A stretch of 18,060 nucleotides of DNA from Bacteroidaceae bacterium. Its GTDB lineage: Bacteria; Bacteroidota; Bacteroidia; Bacteroidales; Bacteroidaceae. Made by a program: the position numbers and the translations under genes. The stretch is from NCBI GenBank assembly GCA_900770665.1, contig CAAGKZ010000098.1:1-18060 (forward strand), given 5' to 3'. The notes beneath the pieces are model-generated. The model was given only the letters and a program-made list of their open reading frames with translations. It did no database searches and was not told the origin of the DNA. Below are positions 15,447 to 18,060 of this stretch, piece by piece (position 1 is the stretch's first letter; each line of letters begins with the position of its first letter).

Positions 15447-15518
15447 CAAAAGTATGGACGTGAGGTTTCATAAATGTTACATTAAGGTTAAGAAGTGGTT
15501 TAAAGGTTGTTACAGTTG
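15447..15518 (-). promoter_or_regulatory. Candidate Pho-box array and promoter of the porin-pst operon
   Basis: The minus-strand -7 box is TACTTTTG (15447-15454). Twenty nt upstream begins a run of four units in exact 11-bp register. On the plus strand GTT starts at 15476, 15487, 15498 and 15509; on the minus strand the 7-mers are TGTAACA, TTAAACC, CTTAACC and TGTAACA with 4-nt spacers. This is the architecture of PhoB/PhoP sites (7-bp direct repeats with 4-bp spacers, replacing a -35 element). A further TGTTACA at 15523-15529 is out of register. The region also lies upstream of the divergent response regulator, so it may serve both. The predicted leader to the porin ATG is about 90 nt. Confidence 0.6.
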
Positions 15519-15577
15519 TAAATGTTACATTTTTATTAAATATCAGTTATGGTAATCACTAGTTCGGTTTTTCTCCC

Positions 15578-15585
15578 TATTTTTG
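15578..15585 (+). promoter_or_regulatory. Candidate -7 box of the two-component operon
   Basis: TATTTTTG on the plus strand matches TAnnTTTG, 25 nt upstream of the ATG at 15610. It decides the start: the frame could begin with TTG at 15583, but that codon lies in this promoter box. AGGATAA at 15590-15596 is a poor ribosome-binding-site candidate. No -33 box is obvious. Confidence 0.5.
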
Positions 15586-15609
15586 CAACAGGATAATACA
15601 TATAAGTAT

Positions 15610-16308
15610 ATGGTAACAGAACGCATTTTGATTGTGGACGACGAGGAGACTTTGTGCGAAGTTCTCAAGCTGAACCTTGAAAACGAAGGCTACGACGTAG
15701 ACATCGCCTTCAGTGCCGAGCAAGCGTTGACCTATGATTTAAAGTCATATTCGCTAATACTCCTTGACATAATGATGGGCGAAATCAGTGGCATAAAAAT
15801 GGCAAAGATGATGAAAGCCGATGTTACAACAGCCGACGTACCCATCATATTCTGCACCGCGCGTGACAGTGAGGACGACATGGTCATGGGGCTGAACATT
15901 GGTGCCGATGACTATATTATGAAGCCATACACTGTGCGCAATGTGATTGCAAGAGTAAAGAGCGTACTGCGCCGCACTGCAGGACACAAAGGCAATACCG
16001 CAACAGCAGAAAAGCCGAACATGCTGCAGGTCGAGGGCTTGCAACTTGACTTGGAATTCAAACGTTGCATTGTGGATGGCGAAGAGGTGAAACTCGCGCG
16101 CAAGGAGTTCGAGCTGTTGGCCTATCTCATCTCGCACCGTGGCAAGATATGTTCCCGTGAACAGATTCTGAGCCGTGTGTGGAGCGACGAGGTAGTGGTG
16201 CTCGACCGCACCATTGATGTGAACATCACCCGTCTGCGTTCCAAGATAGGCGCATACGGTTCGTATATTGTTACACGCTCAGGTTTTGGATATGGCTTCC
16301 GTGATTAA
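15610..16308 (+). CDS. phoB: OmpR/PhoB-family response regulator, probable PhoB
   Basis: This 232-residue regulator has a receiver domain (about 4-120) with acidic pair D10/D11, phospho-acceptor D53 (ILLDIMM), T83 and K105 (YIMKPY). The linker (about 121-135) is Gly/Thr-rich. The C-terminal winged helix (about 136-232) has the DNA-recognition part in REQILSRVW...RTIDVNITRLRSKI and wing RSGFGYGF. All switch residues are present. It is divergent from the porin-pst operon and overlaps the histidine kinase gene. Genome position and domain type suggest a PhoB role, but OmpR-family members look alike and another ligand is possible (for example an RprY-type regulator). The candidate operator between it and the porin is the site I would expect it to bind. 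Confidence 0.88.
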   Translation: MVTERILIVDDEETLCEVLKLNLENEGYDVDIAFSAEQALTYDLKSYSLILLDIMMGEISGIKMAKMMKADVTTADVPIIFCTARDSEDDMVMGLNIGADDYIMKPYTVRNVIARVKSVLRRTAGHKGNTATAEKPNMLQVEGLQLDLEFKRCIVDGEEVKLARKEFELLAYLISHRGKICSREQILSRVWSDEVVVLDRTIDVNITRLRSKIGAYGSYIVTRSGFGYGFRD

Positions 16309-17728
16309 GTTATCTTACCACAAGCGACTGTTCCTGATGTTGCTTGCATTTTTCTGGAGCATAATACTATGCTTCATCTATTTCCAGTACACAAGAGAGA
16401 AGCAATACAAAACAGATTTCCTGAATGCCCAACTGCAATTGTACAACACTACTCTATTGCAGACCATTGAGAGCGCCCCGTCGTTCGAAGAGTATGTCGA
16501 GACCCACACGTTGCCATTTGAGGATTTGCGCATATCAATAATCTCGCTCGACGGAACTGTCATATACGACAATATGCTCCCTATTGATTCGCTCGACAAC
16601 CATAGCCTGCGCCCCGAGGTAGTCGATGCGCTGAGAAACGGGCAAGGATACAACATTGAGCGACTCTCGGCAAGTGACGGACGGGAATATTTCTATTCGG
16701 CAACTCGCGGTAAGGAGTTCGTTGTTCGCACTGCCATACCGCAATCCGATGCACTGAAGGAACTGCTGAAGACAGACTGGACCTTTATGGGAACAATGAT
16801 GTCAATTAGCCTTGTAATGAGTATTCTGGCCTATTTTGCCACACGCAGATTGGGAAAGAACATTGAAAGACTGAACCGCTTTGCTGCAAAGGCCGAAAAG
16901 GGAGAGTCGTTCGACGAAGAAGAACCCTTCCCAAATGACGAACTCGGCTCAATATCAAACCACATTGTCCGTCTCTACTCCCAGTGGCAGCAGACCATCA
17001 AGGACAGGGATATAGCCCATGAGGCGAGGTTGCGCGAGGAACAGGAGAAGATACGCATAAAGCGACAGCTCACCAACAACATAAACCACGAACTGAAAAC
17101 CCCGGTAGCATCCATTCAGGTATGCCTTGAGACACTGCTGTCGGGCATAAACCTTAGCGAAGAGAAACGTCAGGAACTCATTGAGAGATGTTATACCAAC
17201 AATGAGCGTCTGCGCCGTTTACTTGGCGATGTATCACTTATAACACGTATGGAGGATGGCAGCCTGCTCATTGGCAAGGAGCCTGTTGATATAAACAACA
17301 TTATAAACGAAATTGCAGCCGAACTGGAGATTATGCCCGAAGAGGAGCGTTTTACACTGCACAGAGACTTCAACGAACAGGTGATTATCGATGGTAACCA
17401 ATCATTGATTGGTTCAATATTCCGCAACCTGACAGAAAATACCATTGCCTACTCGGGTGGCAAGAACATCTACATTTCATTGATTGAGAACAATGAAACG
17501 CTGTGTAAAATCACATTCGAGGATGATGGTTGCGGCGTTGAGGAGAAACAGTTGCCACGCTTGTTTGAGCGGTTCTACCGTGTTGACAAAGGGCGCTCGC
17601 GTCAGATGGGAGGTACAGGACTAGGACTCGCAATCGTGAAGCATGCCGTGCAGTTCCACGGCGGTGGCATAAATGTCACCAACCGCCCGGATGGTGGTTT
17701 GAAGTTTGAGTTTACACTCAAGAAATAA
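16292..17728 (+). CDS. phoR: Membrane sensor histidine kinase, probable PhoR
   Basis: This 478-residue kinase has TM1 at about 12-33, a periplasmic sensor region at about 34-164, TM2 at about 165-184 and a HAMP-like linker at about 185-245. The H-box is NHELKTP with H266, the N-box NLTENTI (379-385), G1 DDGCG (411-415), the F-box FERFYR (425-430) and G2 GGTGLG (440-445). All kinase motifs are intact. Unlike E. coli PhoR there is a large periplasmic part and no obvious PAS domain between HAMP and the H-box, so the input may differ. I start at ATG 16292, which overlaps the regulator stop by 17 nt; the frame stays open to 16268 and GTG at 16301 is a weaker alternative. Phosphate sensing through PstB and the cotransporter's PhoU-like domain is inferred from context only. 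Confidence 0.88.
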   Translation: MASVIKLSYHKRLFLMLLAFFWSIILCFIYFQYTREKQYKTDFLNAQLQLYNTTLLQTIESAPSFEEYVETHTLPFEDLRISIISLDGTVIYDNMLPIDSLDNHSLRPEVVDALRNGQGYNIERLSASDGREYFYSATRGKEFVVRTAIPQSDALKELLKTDWTFMGTMMSISLVMSILAYFATRRLGKNIERLNRFAAKAEKGESFDEEEPFPNDELGSISNHIVRLYSQWQQTIKDRDIAHEARLREEQEKIRIKRQLTNNINHELKTPVASIQVCLETLLSGINLSEEKRQELIERCYTNNERLRRLLGDVSLITRMEDGSLLIGKEPVDINNIINEIAAELEIMPEEERFTLHRDFNEQVIIDGNQSLIGSIFRNLTENTIAYSGGKNIYISLIENNETLCKITFEDDGCGVEEKQLPRLFERFYRVDKGRSRQMGGTGLGLAIVKHAVQFHGGGINVTNRPDGGLKFEFTLKK

Positions 17729-17774
17729 GAGGCTTACCTCCATTTTCAATCGGTATAACAATTAGGGTTCATTC

Positions 17775-17827
17775 TGGGCAGACACACCGGTCTGCCCCTA
17801 CAAGTTTGTCTAAAGGAGCAGTTCTTT
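17775..17827. repeat. Intergenic hairpin repeat, copy 1
   Basis: GGGCAGAC (17776-17783) and GTCTGCCC (17790-17797) form a perfect 8-bp stem with a 6-nt loop, followed by CCTACAAGTTT. The same unit occurs at 17881-17933 in direct orientation. It is non-coding, GC-rich against its AT-rich surroundings, and resembles short interspersed repeats in gut Bacteroidota and other bacteria. Confidence 0.75.
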
Positions 17828-17880
17828 AAAATGTGCTTTTGCCAAAGCACGCTATTCGCAACCCAAGCGGCGTGCAACCA

Positions 17881-17933
17881 TGGGCAGACACATCGGTCTG
17901 CCCCTACAAGTTTAGCGAAAGGGGCACTTCTTT
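17881..17933. repeat. Intergenic hairpin repeat, copy 2
   Basis: This is the second direct copy, 106 nt downstream. The stem GGGCAGAC (17882-17889)/GTCTGCCC (17896-17903) is identical to copy 1; the loop differs by one base (ACATCG for ACACCG). The downstream tract CCTACAAGTTT is shared and continues as AAAGG-GCA-TTCTTT with a few differences. Between the copies lies a small perfect hairpin (GTGCTTT/AAAGCAC, 17833-17850). Confidence 0.75.
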
Positions 17934-17969
17934 TTTTTGTTCTGAACAAAAAAAGAAGTACCCCTTTTC
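17917..17969. terminator. Long hairpin, possible bidirectional terminator after phoR
   Basis: This is a near-perfect inverted repeat centred on 17943 with arms of about 26 nt. GTTC and GAAC flank the centre, and the A/T run differs by one base between arms (8 T against 7 A). On the plus strand the stem is followed by TTTT (17965-17968). It is 189 nt past the phoR stop, and no better terminator is visible between. It partly shares sequence with the minus-strand terminator at 17948-17982, so the two folds compete. Confidence 0.5.
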
Positions 17970-17982
17970 ACAAAGAGGTACT
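17948..17982 (-). terminator. Minus-strand intrinsic terminator
   Basis: Minus-strand AGTACCTCTTT (complement of 17972-17982) pairs with AAAGGGGTACT (complement of 17957-17967). The stem is 11 bp with one G-U wobble and closes with a GTGA tetraloop of the GNRA type. After TTC, a T7 run follows (complement of 17948-17954). It would end transcription entering from the right, either a short RNA or a gene beyond the window. Confidence 0.65.
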
Positions 17983-18040
17983 CCCAACATTTACTAAACA
18001 ACTAAGAAAAAACTATACTATCATTACTCTCCTTTCGAGA
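17948..18040 (-). ncRNA. Candidate small RNA of about 90 nt
   Basis: A -7 box (18047-18054) predicts a start near 18040, and the minus-strand terminator ends near 17948. Between them is no open frame of note. The 5' end folds into a small hairpin (CTCTC/GAGAG around GAAAG), then an AT-rich unpaired stretch, then the terminator stem. I recognise no known RNA family. It may instead be the 3' untranslated end of a gene beyond the right edge. Confidence 0.3.
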
Positions 18041-18046
18041 GCATTG

Positions 18047-18054
18047 CAAATATA
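18047..18054 (-). promoter_or_regulatory. Minus-strand -7 box at the right edge
   Basis: The minus strand reads TATATTTG followed by CAA. It is the same octamer and extension as the tRNA-Lys promoter at 169-176. No protein-coding gene lies downstream on this strand for more than 1 kb, since phoR is on the other strand. The -33 region is outside or at the edge of the window. Confidence 0.4.
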
Positions 18055-18060
18055 AATCAC

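Noticed and set aside
15583..15609. TTG start for the response regulator
   Set aside because: The TTG lies within the -7 promoter box and would add nine residues before the usual receiver N terminus; ATG 15610 fits.
16268..16291. Upstream start of the histidine kinase
   Set aside because: The extra eight residues lie inside the regulator's conserved C terminus; ATG 16292 places a normal short N terminus before TM1.
17729..17740. GAGG/CCTC hairpin right after the phoR stop as a terminator
   Set aside because: It has only a 4-bp stem and no proper T run.
17833..17850. Perfect 7-bp hairpin GTGCTTT/AAAGCAC as a terminator
   Set aside because: No T run follows on the plus strand and only four T on the minus strand; it is probably part of the repeat block.
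17746..18055. Short open frames on both strands behind phoR
   Set aside because: They run across the hairpin repeats and terminators and show no domain, start signal or codon pattern of a gene.
1..18060. CRISPR array, insertion sequence, prophage or defence genes
   Set aside because: No regularly spaced repeats with unique spacers, transposase, integrase, nuclease or phage gene is encoded; every long frame has a housekeeping or transport assignment.

Overview
The window looks like chromosomal DNA of a Bacteroidota member, most likely order Bacteroidales. The evidence is promoter -7 boxes of the Bacteroidota form TAnnTTTG, AT-rich leaders with little Shine-Dalgarno signal, a V/A-type ATPase operon in the order E-DUF2764-A-B-D-I-K, a Pst operon headed by an outer-membrane porin, and tRNA without an encoded CCA end. 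Genus cannot be fixed from sequence alone. Nearly everything is on the minus strand; only the two-component pair at the right is on the plus strand.

Layout: (1) 41-151, tRNA-Lys(CTT) with its own promoter and a strong terminator. (2) 288-701, a small HAD-type phosphatase-like protein. (3) 821-8707, a seven-gene V-type ATPase operon read right to left, with a candidate promoter at 8700-8707 and a 12-bp-stem terminator at 821-855. Subunits F, G/H and a classical C are not recognisable; the DUF2764-type protein occupies the C position. The K proteolipid keeps the Na+-ligand residues known from Enterococcus hirae NtpK. (4) 8861-15518, a phosphate-acquisition cluster: outer-membrane porin, PstS lipoprotein, PstC, PstA, PstB, then a Na+/phosphate cotransporter with a PhoU-like tail, ending in a terminator. 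(5) 15610-17728, a divergent PhoB/PhoR-like response regulator and sensor kinase with overlapping reading frames. (6) 17729-18060, a gene-free tail of repeats and hairpins, with a possible short minus-strand RNA.

How the parts work together: the porin admits phosphate or polyphosphate to the periplasm, PstS binds it, PstCAB imports it with ATP, and the cotransporter imports it with Na+. No stand-alone phoU is present; the cotransporter's C-terminal PhoU-like domain is the only one here. The two-component pair is the obvious regulator. Two arrays of 11-bp-spaced AAC/GTT units lie just upstream of -7 boxes, one before the porin-pst operon and one before the cotransporter, and are good candidates for this lineage's Pho box.

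The most unusual structural observation concerns the ATPase operon. Only three of its gaps are long, and each holds a palindromic intergenic repeat. They split the operon into E+DUF2764 / A+B / D+I / K, which coincides with the stoichiometry classes of V-ATPases (about 2 and 1 / 3 and 3 / 1 and 1 / about 10). No CRISPR array, insertion sequence, prophage or defence system was seen.
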